From an uncultured Anaerobutyricum sp. (GTDB taxonomy: Bacteria; Bacillota; Clostridia; Lachnospirales; Lachnospiraceae), in NCBI RefSeq assembly GCF_934307085.1, contig NZ_CAKRCF010000018.1, positions 1 through 53,162 of the forward strand: a DNA stretch of 53,162 nt, written 5' to 3'. Positions 7,706-16,956 of the stretch are shown here, piece by piece. Position numbers and translations under genes: made by a program. The first letter of the stretch is position 1, and each line of letters begins with the position of its first letter. The notes beneath the pieces were generated by a model, which was not told the DNA's origin, did not search any database, and was given only the letters and a program-made list of their open reading frames with translations.

Positions 7706-9073
7706 TTATAACGATACAGTAAATATAGTTCCGTATCCAGGTTTACTTTTTACAACGATACTTCCATTGTGAATATCTACAATAAAACGGACCATAGAAA
7801 GTCCAAGTCCAAAACCTTCCCCGGCGCTCCTGCTTTTATCAACTCGATAAAAACGATTCCATATTTTATCAAGATGTTCTTTTTTGATACCAATTCCATT
7901 ATCTTTGATGATAATATCAGTGTTTTCTTGTTTTTTTATAAGATTAACCCAGACACATCCACCATTGATGCCATAATTGATTGCATTTTCTATAAGATTA
8001 TAAATCATACGCATTAGGAGCATCGTGTCTCCTTGAATAATATAGGATTCATTTTGGGGGATATATTCAAATAAAAGAGAAATATTTTTATAAGCTGCCT
8101 TTTGTTGAAGTTCTTCTATGACAGATTCTATTAAAAGAGTAAGGTCTACTTCTTCTTTTTGAGGCTTAAAACTATGTTTATCTGTGCGGGATATAGTAAG
8201 AAGCTGAGAAACCAGCTGACCAATATAGGTTGTTTTTTTATAAATGATCTCAATTTCCTCCCGAACACTATCGGTGAGCTTTAGTTCATCAAGGCAATAT
8301 TCACAATGACTTTGTATTACTGAAATCGGTGTTCTTAATTCATGTGCTGCATCGGATGTGAATTGTTTTTCTTTTTCAAAAGACTTTTCCAGTTCAGCAA
8401 TCATAGAATTAAATGCATCAGACAAATAAGAAAATTCATCATGAGTGTTTGATGTTTCAATACGTTTTGAAAGATTGACGGAAGAAGATATCTCTTTTGC
8501 CATATCACTGATAGTATAGATTGGTTGTAACGCTTTTTTTAATATATGGTAACCGACGAAAGCGGAGATGAAAACAGTAATAGGAAAAAGAATAGCAAAA
8601 ATCCACAGCATATTGTAAAGAATTCTTGACCAATGTCCATAAGAAGCGATGCTTCGAATCCATATGCAGCCTTCTGGAGCCTCATCATAACAATAGTCAT
8701 ATACTAACCAGATATTTTTATCAGATTTTATCTGTCGTATCTTATTGTTGATAAATGGAACTTTATCAGGAAAATGTTCTGGCAAAACACCATTTATAAA
8801 AGAACTGTTTTTGTCATATAAACTGATAGAAACATTATCGTCATAGAATTTTGTCCAGTCTGCATTATACAAAATATCATTCCTGCTGGATTTGTCATAT
8901 AAATTTTCCAGCATATCAGCGGCTTCATCTTTTAGTTCTTCCTGAAGATCATGGACACTGTAGCTTTTAGAAAGAAAATAAATATAAAAAAATACGAGAG
9001 CCAAAATAAGAGAAAACACAAGAGTATACCAAAAGGTGATTCGAAATTTTATTGATAGTTTTGAACTTTTCAT
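7706..9073 (-). CDS. Sensor histidine kinase (OmpR-type partner)
   Basis: A 455-residue membrane histidine kinase. It has a first membrane segment at about residues 12-32, an extracellular sensing domain of about 120 residues and a second membrane segment at about 158-182. A HAMP region follows, then the phospho-acceptor box SDAAHELRTPISVI and an ATPase domain with NAINYG, DNGIGI and GEGFGLGLS. The ATG at 9073 has AGGAG seven bases upstream. It begins two bases after the stop of the response regulator, so the two are co-transcribed. The signal it senses is unknown. Confidence 0.92.
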   Translation of the reverse strand: MKSSKLSIKFRITFWYTLVFSLILALVFFYIYFLSKSYSVHDLQEELKDEAADMLENLYDKSSRNDILYNADWTKFYDDNVSISLYDKNSSFINGVLPEHFPDKVPFINNKIRQIKSDKNIWLVYDYCYDEAPEGCIWIRSIASYGHWSRILYNMLWIFAILFPITVFISAFVGYHILKKALQPIYTISDMAKEISSSVNLSKRIETSNTHDEFSYLSDAFNSMIAELEKSFEKEKQFTSDAAHELRTPISVIQSHCEYCLDELKLTDSVREEIEIIYKKTTYIGQLVSQLLTISRTDKHSFKPQKEEVDLTLLIESVIEELQQKAAYKNISLLFEYIPQNESYIIQGDTMLLMRMIYNLIENAINYGINGGCVWVNLIKKQENTDIIIKDNGIGIKKEHLDKIWNRFYRVDKSRSAGEGFGLGLSMVRFIVDIHNGSIVVKSKPGYGTIFTVSL

Positions 9074-9075
9074 AT

Positions 9076-9744
9076 TTACTCTCCTAAACAATATCCCTTA
9101 CCATATACAGTGTGAATTAATTTTTTTTCATAATCGGAGTCAATTTTTTTTCGGAGATAACGGATATAGACATCAATAATATTAGAGCCACCCTCAAAAG
9201 TACTGTCCCAGCCTCGTTGTTCAAGCTGATCACGAGAAAGAACGTGTCCGGGATTGCGCATCATATATTGCAGTAATTTATATTCTTTTGTAGTAAGGGG
9301 AATTTCCTTACCATTACGGCTGACCTTTTTCTTTTTCGTATCCATTACCAGATCTTCATAAATAAGAATGTCACTTGGGTCTACAGTTACATTTCTTCGA
9401 AGCAAAACTCGAAGTCTGGCCTGTAGTTCTTCGAAAGCAAACGGTTTGATTAAATAATCGTCTGCACCGGAATCTAATCCATTCACTCGTTCTTCAACAG
9501 AACTTTTTGCAGTCAGCAAAAGAACAGGTGTAGTGTTCTTTTGGTTTCGCAGCCATTTTAAAAGAGTGATTCCATCTATTTTAGGGAGCATAATATCAAG
9601 TAAAATAATATCATAAGTATAGGTATTCAGAAAATCTTTAGCAATTTCACCATCCATACAAATATCTATAGTGTAGTCTTTTTGCAACCGTTTTTTTAAA
9701 ATATTACACAAATCTTTTTCATCTTCAACAATCAGCATCCTCAT
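9076..9744 (-). CDS. OmpR/PhoB-family response regulator
   Basis: A 222-residue regulator. The receiver domain carries the acidic pair ED at residues 7-8, the phospho-acceptor Asp in LLDIMLPKIDG at about residue 50 and the conserved Lys in LIKPFAF. A C-terminal winged helix ends with GGSNIIDVYIRYLRKKID and VYGKGYCLG. The ATG at 9744 is preceded by AAAGGAG. The partner kinase follows directly. The divergent neighbour at 9907 is the obvious candidate target, though nothing proves it. Confidence 0.93.
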   Translation of the reverse strand: MRMLIVEDEKDLCNILKKRLQKDYTIDICMDGEIAKDFLNTYTYDIILLDIMLPKIDGITLLKWLRNQKNTTPVLLLTAKSSVEERVNGLDSGADDYLIKPFAFEELQARLRVLLRRNVTVDPSDILIYEDLVMDTKKKKVSRNGKEIPLTTKEYKLLQYMMRNPGHVLSRDQLEQRGWDSTFEGGSNIIDVYIRYLRKKIDSDYEKKLIHTVYGKGYCLGE

Positions 9745-9906
9745 GGATTTATACTCCTTTCTTAACTTGATCATCTGTCATTTTTAAATATGCTTTTTAA
9801 TGATTTTCTCATTTTTTGTGAGTATAATCAAGATATAAAATAAAGGAAGTAATTCAATAAAATCTTAAAAGATTACAAAAATTATGCAAAATGAAAGGAG
9901 AAAACT

Positions 9907-10599
9907 ATGAGAAAAAGAAGGTATTTATTCCCTGGTATGGCAGTTGTATTGTTATTTACTATTTTGTTTGCGGCAGGTTATGCCACCCCTGCGATTGGAA
10001 ATCTTAATACTGTGCAGGCAGCTACAAAGAAAAAAGACATTTCAAGAGAGGGAAAAAAGAAACGTAGTATTATTAAAGGAAAGATATTTGAATTGGAAGT
10101 AGATAAGCCAGAGTCTGTTAAAGATAGAAATCTGACTTGGAGTATTAAAGATTCTTCTATTGTAACATTTGCCGGTAAAGAAAGACATGATGATGATATT
10201 AAATTTAAGGCACTGAAAGCAGGCACAACAAAAATTACTTGTCGAAATACAAAAACCGATAAAAAAATTAATTTTAAGATTACAGTGAAAAATGTTAAAA
10301 AAACAACAAAAGCATCTTCCCCAAATAAAACGATTTGTGCAAAAGGCTCTCTGAAACGTAGTATAAGAGTAAATGGTGAGTTAGAACTTGAAGTTAAGAA
10401 AATAAAAGGAAAAGGAGTAAAAGACCGTCAGTTAAAATGGACAGTAGAAGATTCTTCTGTTCTTGCATTCGAAGATATGGATGATGGAATATATGATGAT
10501 GAAATGGAATTTGTTGGGATGAAACCTGGAAAGACAACGGTTACATGTACAAATACAGCAAATAAAGAAAAAGTAACATTTACGATTACTGTAAAATAA
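9907..10599 (+). CDS. Secreted protein with two Ig-like (Big_2-type) repeats
   Basis: A 230-residue exported protein. A signal peptide (basic MRKRR, hydrophobic core to about residue 28, AXA-like cleavage site near VQAA at 36-39) is followed by two repeats of about 90 residues. Both repeats share KGK or NGE-LELEV, then KDRxLxWxxxDSSxxxF, then a GTTKITC or GKTTVTC strand and a final FxITVK. This is the bacterial Ig-like fold seen in surface adhesion proteins. There is no LPxTG anchor or membrane tail, so it is probably secreted or bound by charge (it is very basic). AAAGGAG precedes the start. Confidence 0.85.
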   Translation: MRKRRYLFPGMAVVLLFTILFAAGYATPAIGNLNTVQAATKKKDISREGKKKRSIIKGKIFELEVDKPESVKDRNLTWSIKDSSIVTFAGKERHDDDIKFKALKAGTTKITCRNTKTDKKINFKITVKNVKKTTKASSPNKTICAKGSLKRSIRVNGELELEVKKIKGKGVKDRQLKWTVEDSSVLAFEDMDDGIYDDEMEFVGMKPGKTTVTCTNTANKEKVTFTITVK

Positions 10600-10637
10600 C
10601 ATTCATGTTGGAAAAATAAATATGGTATGCAGCATAA

Positions 10638-10678
10638 ATGGCAGGGAATTTCTATATGATATAGAATCCCTGCCATTG
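10638..10678. terminator. Strong hairpin after the Ig-like gene
   Basis: AATGGCAGGGA pairs with TCCCTGCCATT, and the inner TTCTATA pairs with TATAGAA. There is no proper T run, so it may act as an RNA stabiliser or weak terminator between the Ig-like gene and the nad operon. Confidence 0.5.
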
Positions 10679-10703
10679 TTGTAATCTTCTTTACACTTTT
10701 TTA

Positions 10704-10741
10704 ACAGGTGTCTTGTCAGATGTAAAGTTTGGTGTTATAAT
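10704..10741 (+). promoter_or_regulatory. NiaR operator overlapping the nadA promoter
   Basis: The 20-base sequence at 10704-10723 is a dyad of the form ACAnnTGnCnnGnCAnnTGT. The -35 TTGTCA (10713-10718) lies inside it, and TATAAT (10736-10741) follows after 17 bases. The repressor gene niaR is the fourth gene of the operon, so the site predicts NAD/niacin-dependent autorepression. The operator form agrees with the NiaR (YrxA) sites as I recall them from Bacillus and Clostridium; the repressor assignment is from context. Confidence 0.8.
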
Positions 10742-10806
10742 GGACAGAAATTTGGCAAAAATCAGAAGGAGGTCTTTAAAGGCCATACCTTACAGGAGGG
10801 TATTTC

Positions 10807-11715
10807 ATGACAATTGTAGAAGAAATAAAGAAGTTAAAAGAAGAAAAAGATGCAGTGATTCTTGCACATTACTATGTGCGTCCTGAGGTGCAGGAGATCG
10901 CTGATTACATAGGAGATTCATTTTATTTGAGCAAGGTTGCTACAAAGTTAAAGGAGCAGACAATCGTTTTTTGTGGTGTTTCTTTTATGGGCGAGAGCGC
11001 AAAGATTTTAAATCCGGAGAAGACCGTTTTAATGCCGGATATGAATGCGGATTGTCCGATGGCGCATATGGCAGAAATCGAGACGATCAAGAAGGTTCGT
11101 TCGGAATATGATGATCTTGCAGTAGTATGTTACATCAATTCTACTGCAGCGCTCAAGGAGTATTCTGATGTTTGTGTTACTTCCGCAAATGCAGTTAAGA
11201 TTGTAAAGGAGCTGCCACAGAAGAATATTTTCTTTATCCCTGACCGTAATCTGGCTCACTATGTTGCCAGTCAGGTACCGGAGAAGAATTTTGTTTATAA
11301 TAACGGATTTTGCCCGACACATGAGCGCATTGAGGCGGAAGATGTTGCAAATGTAAAGGCACAGCATCCGGATGCACAGATTGTTGCCCATGGAGAATGC
11401 CAGGAGTCTATTCTCTTAATGGCTGATTATGTCGGAAGTACTTCCGGTATTATTAATTATGTTACAGAGAGTGACTGCCAGGAATTTATCGTATGTACAG
11501 AAGAAGGTGTTGGTTATAAGTTAAAGACACAGAATCCAGATAAGACATTTTATTATCCGGACAGACTTCCAGTCTGCCCGAATATGAAGAAGAATACTTT
11601 AGAGAAGCTTCTCCATGTATTAAAAACAGGAGAGAATGAAGTGCATGTCAGCGATGCGTTAAGAGAGAATTCTAAAAAACCTCTCGAAAAGATGCTTGAG
11701 CTGGCTGCAAAGTAG
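10807..11715 (+). CDS. nadA: Quinolinate synthase
   Basis: NadA condenses iminoaspartate (from NadB) with dihydroxyacetone phosphate to give quinolinate and is an oxygen-sensitive 4Fe-4S enzyme. The 302-residue product has the three expected cluster cysteines in MNADCPMA, AHGECQ and PVCPNMKK. The family block AHYYVRPEVQEIADYIGDS is at the N-terminus. GGAGG lies nine bases before the ATG. It is first in the nadA-nadB-nadC-niaR operon under the NiaR operator. Confidence 0.96.
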   Translation: MTIVEEIKKLKEEKDAVILAHYYVRPEVQEIADYIGDSFYLSKVATKLKEQTIVFCGVSFMGESAKILNPEKTVLMPDMNADCPMAHMAEIETIKKVRSEYDDLAVVCYINSTAALKEYSDVCVTSANAVKIVKELPQKNIFFIPDRNLAHYVASQVPEKNFVYNNGFCPTHERIEAEDVANVKAQHPDAQIVAHGECQESILLMADYVGSTSGIINYVTESDCQEFIVCTEEGVGYKLKTQNPDKTFYYPDRLPVCPNMKKNTLEKLLHVLKTGENEVHVSDALRENSKKPLEKMLELAAK

Positions 11716-11734
11716 TAAGCAGGAGGAAACAGCA

Positions 11735-12940
11735 ATGGATTTTAGGACAGATGTAGTAATAGTCGGAACAGGTGTAGCCGGTACATTTTCTGCGTTAAAT
11801 CTTCCAAAAGATAAAAATATTATTATGATTACCAAATCAGATTTAGAGAGCAGTGATTCTTTTCTCGCACAGGGTGGTATCTGTGTTTTAACAGATGAGA
11901 ATGATTATGACAACTATTTTGAAGATACGATGAAGGCAGGTCATTACGAGAACCGTAAAGAATCGGTCGATATTATGATTCGCAGCTCTCAGGAGATTAT
12001 TCATGACCTGATTGGCTATGGCGTTGATTTTGCTCATGACGGTGATAAGCTTCTTTACACAAGAGAAGGAGCACATTCCAGACCGAGAATTCTTTTTCAT
12101 GAAGATATTACAGGTCAGGAGATTACGAGCAAGCTTCTCGCCCAGGTGAAAAAGCTTCCGAATGTAACGATTTATGAATATACGACCATGACAGATATCA
12201 TTGTACAGGATGGACATTGTGCAGGGATTATCGCTAAGACAAAGGATGGCGAGATCATGCACATCCGTGCCGAGGATACGATTTTTGCAAGCGGTGGTAT
12301 CGGTGGATGTTATAAGCACTCTACAAACTTCCCTCATCTGACAGGAGATGCGTTAGATATTTCTAAGAAGCATGGAATTCGTTTAGAGCATCTTGACTAT
12401 GTTCAGATTCATCCTACCACTCTTTATTCTAAAGAACCGGGAAGAAGATTTTTAATTTCTGAATCAGTACGTGGAGAAGGTGCGGTTCTCTATAATAAGA
12501 ACGGAGAACGTTTTGTAAATGAACTTCTTCCACGTGATGTTGTTACGAAAGCAATCAAGGCACAGATGGAAAAAGACGGAACCAATCATGTCTGGCTTTC
12601 TATGGAGAATATTGATAAAGAGACAATCCTTAATCATTTCCCTAACATTTATCAGAGATGTATGGAAGAGGGCTATGATGTATTAAAAGAGTGGATACCG
12701 GTTGTCCCTGCACAGCATTATTTTATGGGTGGTATCTGGGTAGACAGCGACAGCAAGACTTCTATGAATCATCTTTATGCTGTTGGTGAGACAAGTTGTA
12801 ATGGTGTACATGGAGCGAATCGTCTGGCAAGTAACTCTCTTCTTGAAAGTCTTGTCTTTGCAAAAAGAGCCGCACGTAAGATATGTGGTTTAGAACAGAC
12901 CGTTAAACCTGTAGACTTCAGTGAATCTGCAGCCGTATAA
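11735..12940 (+). CDS. nadB: L-aspartate oxidase, short form
   Basis: A flavoprotein that oxidises aspartate to iminoaspartate, the NadA substrate. The FAD-binding GTGVAG is near the N-terminus. The succinate dehydrogenase-like active-site block RRFLISESVRGEGAVL and the C-terminal GANRLASNSLLESLVFAKRAA are clear. The product is 401 residues, against about 540 in E. coli. It ends soon after the FAD domain and lacks most of the C-terminal helical domain; the downstream bases show no frameshifted remainder. Start at 11735: AGGAGG lies seven bases upstream. Confidence 0.93.
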   Translation: MDFRTDVVIVGTGVAGTFSALNLPKDKNIIMITKSDLESSDSFLAQGGICVLTDENDYDNYFEDTMKAGHYENRKESVDIMIRSSQEIIHDLIGYGVDFAHDGDKLLYTREGAHSRPRILFHEDITGQEITSKLLAQVKKLPNVTIYEYTTMTDIIVQDGHCAGIIAKTKDGEIMHIRAEDTIFASGGIGGCYKHSTNFPHLTGDALDISKKHGIRLEHLDYVQIHPTTLYSKEPGRRFLISESVRGEGAVLYNKNGERFVNELLPRDVVTKAIKAQMEKDGTNHVWLSMENIDKETILNHFPNIYQRCMEEGYDVLKEWIPVVPAQHYFMGGIWVDSDSKTSMNHLYAVGETSCNGVHGANRLASNSLLESLVFAKRAARKICGLEQTVKPVDFSESAAV

Positions 12941-12988
12941 ATTTATGTATTAAATTTATGTATTATTTATATAGAAAGGAAACTACCT

Positions 12989-13840
12989 ATGAATACAATT
13001 TCCATGAAACTTCAGGCAGACGAACTGATTCGTCTCGCTCTGCAGGAAGACATTTCCAGCGAGGATGTTACAACCAACTCTGTTATGAAAGAGGCTGTAG
13101 AAGGTGAAGTACAGCTTATCTGTAAGCAGGATGGTATTGTTGCCGGACTGGATGTATTTAAAAGAGTATTTGAATTATTAGATGAGAACACAAAGACAGA
13201 ATTTCTCTGTAAAGATGGGGATGCCGTAAAGAAGGGACAGCTCATGGGAACAGTTACCGGAGATATTCGTGTGCTTTTGTCCGGCGAACGTGTTGCACTG
13301 AACTATCTTCAGCGTATGAGTGGAATTGCTACTTACACACATACCGTCTCTGCTCTTTTAAAAGGAACAAAGACAAAGCTTTTAGATACAAGAAAGACAA
13401 CACCTAACATGCGTATTTTTGAAAAATATGCTGTTCGTGCCGGTGGTGGATTTAATCACCGCTACAATCTTTCCGATGGGGTTCTTTTAAAAGATAATCA
13501 TATCGGTGCAGCGGGCAGCGTGGCAAAGGCTGTACAGATGGCAAAGGAATATGCTCCTTTTGTGCGTAAGATTGAAGTTGAAGTTGAAAACCTCGACATG
13601 GTAAAAGAGGCAGTAGAAGCGGGTGCTGACATTATTATGCTCGATAATATGTCTGTGGAAGAAATGAAAGAAGCAATCCGTATTATTGACGGACGTGCCA
13701 AAACAGAATGTTCCGGTAACGTAACCAAAGAAAATATTGACCACCTGACTTCTCTTGGAGTAGACTATATATCAAGTGGTGCACTGACTCATTCCGCACC
13801 TGTTCTTGATATTTCACTGAAGAATCTTCACGCTCTGTAA
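12989..13840 (+). CDS. nadC: Nicotinate-nucleotide pyrophosphorylase (carboxylating)
   Basis: NadC converts quinolinate and PRPP to nicotinate mononucleotide with loss of CO2. The 283 residues are standard. Typical blocks are RLALQEDISSEDVTT, LNYLQRMSGIAT, LLDTRKTTPNMR, the KDNH metal/substrate motif and the final DYISSGALTHSAPVLDISL. AAAGGAAACT precedes the ATG. It is the third gene of the operon, separated from nadB by 48 AT-rich bases. Confidence 0.96.
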   Translation: MNTISMKLQADELIRLALQEDISSEDVTTNSVMKEAVEGEVQLICKQDGIVAGLDVFKRVFELLDENTKTEFLCKDGDAVKKGQLMGTVTGDIRVLLSGERVALNYLQRMSGIATYTHTVSALLKGTKTKLLDTRKTTPNMRIFEKYAVRAGGGFNHRYNLSDGVLLKDNHIGAAGSVAKAVQMAKEYAPFVRKIEVEVENLDMVKEAVEAGADIIMLDNMSVEEMKEAIRIIDGRAKTECSGNVTKENIDHLTSLGVDYISSGALTHSAPVLDISLKNLHAL

Positions 13841-13865
13841 TTAATGAAAGGGAAAATGATACACA

Positions 13866-14378
13866 ATGACTGGTTCGAAACGAAGAGAAGAATTAATTAA
13901 TACAATAAAAAGCAGCACTTCACCAATTTCCGGTAAGACTCTGGCACAGCTTTATGATGTCAGCCGCCAGGTAATCGTGCAGGATATCGCTCTGCTTCGT
14001 ACCGCAGGTTATGACATTATCTCTACTAATCGTGGATACATTTTGAATGCTCCGCATGCAATTACAAGAGTGTTTAAAGTTAGTCACACAGATGACCAGA
14101 CAGAAGATGAACTTTACTCGATTGTGGATTTAGGCGGCACTGTTGTAAATGTAATGGTCAATCACCGGGTATACGGTCATATGGAAGCCCCACTTGGCAT
14201 TTCTTCCCGATTAAAAGTAAAAGCGTTTATTGATGATATTAAGAACGGCAAGTCAAGCCCTCTTAAAAACATCACATCTAACTACCATTACCATACAGTA
14301 GAAGCAGATTCCGAAAAAACACTCGATTTGATTGAAAAAACACTTGAAGAAAAAGGATACTTAATTACAGAAGTATAA
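13866..14378 (+). CDS. niaR: NAD-biosynthesis repressor NiaR (YrxA type)
   Basis: A 170-residue regulator. An N-terminal winged helix (about residues 5-60, with LAQLYDVSRQVIVQDIALLR) is followed by a 3H domain named for its conserved histidines. Here these are in VNHRVYGHME and YHYHTVE, which bind metal and niacin in characterised homologues. It represses NAD synthesis and niacin uptake genes when niacin is present. Its own operon carries a matching operator at 10704. The start has AAGGGA about ten bases upstream. A strong terminator follows. Confidence 0.93.
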   Translation: MTGSKRREELINTIKSSTSPISGKTLAQLYDVSRQVIVQDIALLRTAGYDIISTNRGYILNAPHAITRVFKVSHTDDQTEDELYSIVDLGGTVVNVMVNHRVYGHMEAPLGISSRLKVKAFIDDIKNGKSSPLKNITSNYHYHTVEADSEKTLDLIEKTLEEKGYLITEV

Positions 14379-14452
14379 GTATTTTGTATGATTACCAAAG
14401 TGTATCTGTCTGTATTTCATTTTGTAATGACTCAAAATAATACTTCATAATA

Positions 14453-14497
14453 AAAAAAACGGACAATGCCGGAATGACAGGCGTTGTCCGTTTTTTT
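14453..14497 (+). terminator. Terminator of the nad operon
   Basis: ACGGACAATGCC (14459-14470) pairs with GGCGTTGTCCGT (14480-14491), flanked by eight A before and seven T after, so it can work in both directions. Confidence 0.93.
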
Positions 14498-14708
14498 AAT
14501 TACATAATAATTTCTATGGATTTCACAGCCGATTCTATATATTCCTGCTTTTACTTTTCGTTGGTATCTATTATAATGTAATGTACCAGGCTCAAAAAGT
14601 CAGAAAGCCGATGCAAGCTTGCTTGCGAGAGTACAGGCACGTAGCAATCTGGTATCAAAGGGGCATTATACAATTACAGTAATACTAAATATACAGGCAG
14701 GTGAAATC

Positions 14709-15542
14709 ATGAATGAAAAAACTGTCGGAATGCTTTCTAAATTTACCGGCGTATCCGTCCATACTATTAAATATTACGAAAAACTGGGGTTAATTTCCTC
14801 AAGCAGAAGAGAACAATCCAATTATCGTTCCTACGATGTAAAAAGTTGTACGGATATTTATGAATGTATGAAATATCGAAATATGGGATTTTCCTTAAAA
14901 GACATCCAGCTCCTTCTTAAAGAAGGGGACAATGCTCTACTTTCTTTACTTCTTGAAAAAAGGAGTCAGGAACTTGCCACGGAGGTAACGGAATTACTAA
15001 ATACTCGTGAACTTATAGAAAATTATCGAAAAGAACTGGCCGATTTAGACCGCAGACTTGGCAAATGGTACATTGAGGATTGCCCTGACTTTTATTTTCG
15101 CCGTCAGACAAAGGGACTGAACTACATGGATGAGGCCTCCTGTGAATCCGATGGAATCAATCTCGCAGAATATGCTCCCAAAAGCAGCTCTTTACTGGAA
15201 CTTTCTCCCGAATACTTCAAAGGAGATCTTTCTGCATTTTCATGGGGACAGGGAATCTCTATAGATACGGATAATGATTTCATGAAAGATAAAAAAGGAT
15301 TTGAAAAGATTCCCGGCGGCAGAATGTTTACTGCTTATATGAGTCTTGAAGGTCATTACGCTTCCGAGGGAAACCTAATCAACGATTTCCTTCGTTATTA
15401 TAATGAATATAAATCTGGTATCCCCCAAGCTCCTGTGTATGGTTTCCGCCTGCGGATTACTCTTGATGAAACAGGGGAAAGGAAAGACTATTTTCGTTTC
15501 TGTGTTTTGGCTTCAGAAGAAATGAATCAAATAGTTGTTTAA
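14709..15542 (+). CDS. MerR-family transcriptional regulator
   Basis: A 277-residue regulator. The N-terminal MerR winged helix is clear (residues 1-70: VGMLSKFTGVSVHTIKYYEKLGLI, then SNYRSYD and MGFSLKDIQLLL). A dimerising coiled coil runs over about 75-120. The remaining 155 residues form an effector domain that I cannot assign with confidence; a GyrI-like small-molecule fold is possible. The start at 14709 has AGGTGA six bases upstream. A weak promoter (TTTTAC, 17 bases, TATAAT at 14572-14577) leaves a leader of about 125 bases. The ligand is unknown. Confidence 0.88.
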   Translation: MNEKTVGMLSKFTGVSVHTIKYYEKLGLISSSRREQSNYRSYDVKSCTDIYECMKYRNMGFSLKDIQLLLKEGDNALLSLLLEKRSQELATEVTELLNTRELIENYRKELADLDRRLGKWYIEDCPDFYFRRQTKGLNYMDEASCESDGINLAEYAPKSSSLLELSPEYFKGDLSAFSWGQGISIDTDNDFMKDKKGFEKIPGGRMFTAYMSLEGHYASEGNLINDFLRYYNEYKSGIPQAPVYGFRLRITLDETGERKDYFRFCVLASEEMNQIVV

Positions 15543-15660
15543 AAAATTATCATAACTTTACCTGATTTCATCAAATTTCTTTCAGGTTATATCAAAATCA
15601 TATGATGTTAGGGTCAAAACAATACTATGTTCTATAAGAAAACAAGAAATTTCTTGTCCA

Positions 15661-15688
15661 AAACCTGTGAGTCGCTCACAGGTTTTTG
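15661..15688 (+). terminator. Intrinsic terminator after the MerR gene
   Basis: AACCTGTGAG (15662-15671) pairs perfectly with CTCACAGGTT (15675-15684) across a three-base loop, followed by T residues. Confidence 0.92.
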
Positions 15689-15999
15689 TCATCTTCTAAA
15701 TTATTTCCAAACTATTTCTAAACCATTGGTACACTCAGAAACTGTTTTTATATTCACTTGAAAAAATCCCCAAATTTAAAGAAAAAGCTCAAACACTTTT
15801 ACTGTTAATTATAAAAATTATTTCGTTATTTTATACAAAAATTATTACGATTTTTATACATTTTGACAGATTGACCTGCGAGCAAGACATGGTTATATAA
15901 TTAACAATATAAGCTGTTCGAGTTTATATCAGCTGCGATTTGAATATATATTTTACTGTATATACTCCGGCATAAGCAAGAGTTAGAAAGGAGATACAA
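15689..15999 (+). promoter_or_regulatory. AT-rich leader and promoter of the esterase/transporter operon
   Basis: A 311-base gene-free stretch. A promoter stands at TTGACC (15871-15876), 17 bases, TATATA (15894-15899). A second TTGACA at 15863 is too far from this -10. The resulting leader is about 95 bases and contains GCTG/CAGC pairing but no riboswitch I recognise. A strong AAAGGAG site at 15987-15993 precedes the ATG. I see nothing else between 15689 and 15860 beyond AT-rich sequence. Confidence 0.6.
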
Positions 16000-16923
16000 A
16001 TGACACCAGAAGAAATCAAAAACACAGATTTTGAAACTTTTTTCCACGCAGTTCCACAGATGAAAGAAGTTCATCATATAAAGGCAACTGGTCAGGAAAT
16101 CTATCATGTTTATAAACATGACGTTGTTTATGTTACACGTCCAGAGGGTGAGCGCACATTACAAATGCTCGTACCAGAAGTAAAACCAGAATCCGCACAG
16201 CAGAAATATCCGACGATCCTTTATGTGCAGGGTTCCGCATGGCTGAAGCAGGATCAGTATAAACGTCTTTCTGCCATGGCTGATCTTGCAAGAAGAGGTT
16301 TTGTAACAGCTATTTTACAGTATAGAGAAAGCGACCTGGCTGTTTTCCCTGCACAGGTTCAAGATGCCAAAACTGGCGTAAGATTTTTAAGAAAACACGC
16401 AGAAGAATATCATATCGATGTAGATAACATTTTCATCATGGGAGATTCCAGCGGCGGACATACTGCTGTACTCGCCGGAATCACTGCTGGACAGGACATT
16501 TTAGATACAGAAGATTACAATGAATTTTCCTGCGAAGTAAAGGCCATCGTTGATTTTTACGGTGTGACAGACGTTCGTCAGAAGGAGGATTTTCCTACCA
16601 CTTTAAATCAGGGCGAGCCAGACAGCCCAGAAGGAAAATTAATCGGCGGCAATAATGTTTATGAACATCCAGAACTTTCTGTTCCGGTCACCTGCGCTAA
16701 TTATGTAGAAAAAGCCACACCAATTCCTCCAATTCTTATGATGCATGGAACAGGGGATGACACCGTATCCTGGAGACAGAGTGTACGCCTTTATAAAAAA
16801 CTTCGTGAAGAAGAAAAAGAGGTTACATTCTATATGATGGAAAATGCGGTTCATGGCGATAACGCTTTTTGGACAACTGAAAATCTTAACATTGTAGATG
16901 AATTTCTTAAAAAACATATTTAA
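16000..16923 (+). CDS. Alpha/beta hydrolase (carboxylesterase-like)
   Basis: A 307-residue cytoplasmic hydrolase of the esterase/lipase group related to BD-FAE. The oxyanion block YVQGSAW takes the place of the usual HGG motif. The nucleophile elbow GDSSGGH, the acid in GTGDDTV and the catalytic His in AVHGDN complete the triad. No signal peptide is present. It lies 33 bases before a CitMHS-type transporter, so it probably acts on an imported ester or a related carboxylate. The substrate cannot be read from sequence. Confidence 0.85.
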   Translation: MTPEEIKNTDFETFFHAVPQMKEVHHIKATGQEIYHVYKHDVVYVTRPEGERTLQMLVPEVKPESAQQKYPTILYVQGSAWLKQDQYKRLSAMADLARRGFVTAILQYRESDLAVFPAQVQDAKTGVRFLRKHAEEYHIDVDNIFIMGDSSGGHTAVLAGITAGQDILDTEDYNEFSCEVKAIVDFYGVTDVRQKEDFPTTLNQGEPDSPEGKLIGGNNVYEHPELSVPVTCANYVEKATPIPPILMMHGTGDDTVSWRQSVRLYKKLREEEKEVTFYMMENAVHGDNAFWTTENLNIVDEFLKKHI

Positions 16924-16956
16924 GTAAATAACTATAATAAAAGAAAGGATTTATTT

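Noticed and set aside
15631..15660. Palindrome ACAAGAAATTTCTTGT as an operator
   Set aside because: It lies just before a terminator and downstream of the MerR gene, with no promoter beside it, so I cannot support a regulatory role.
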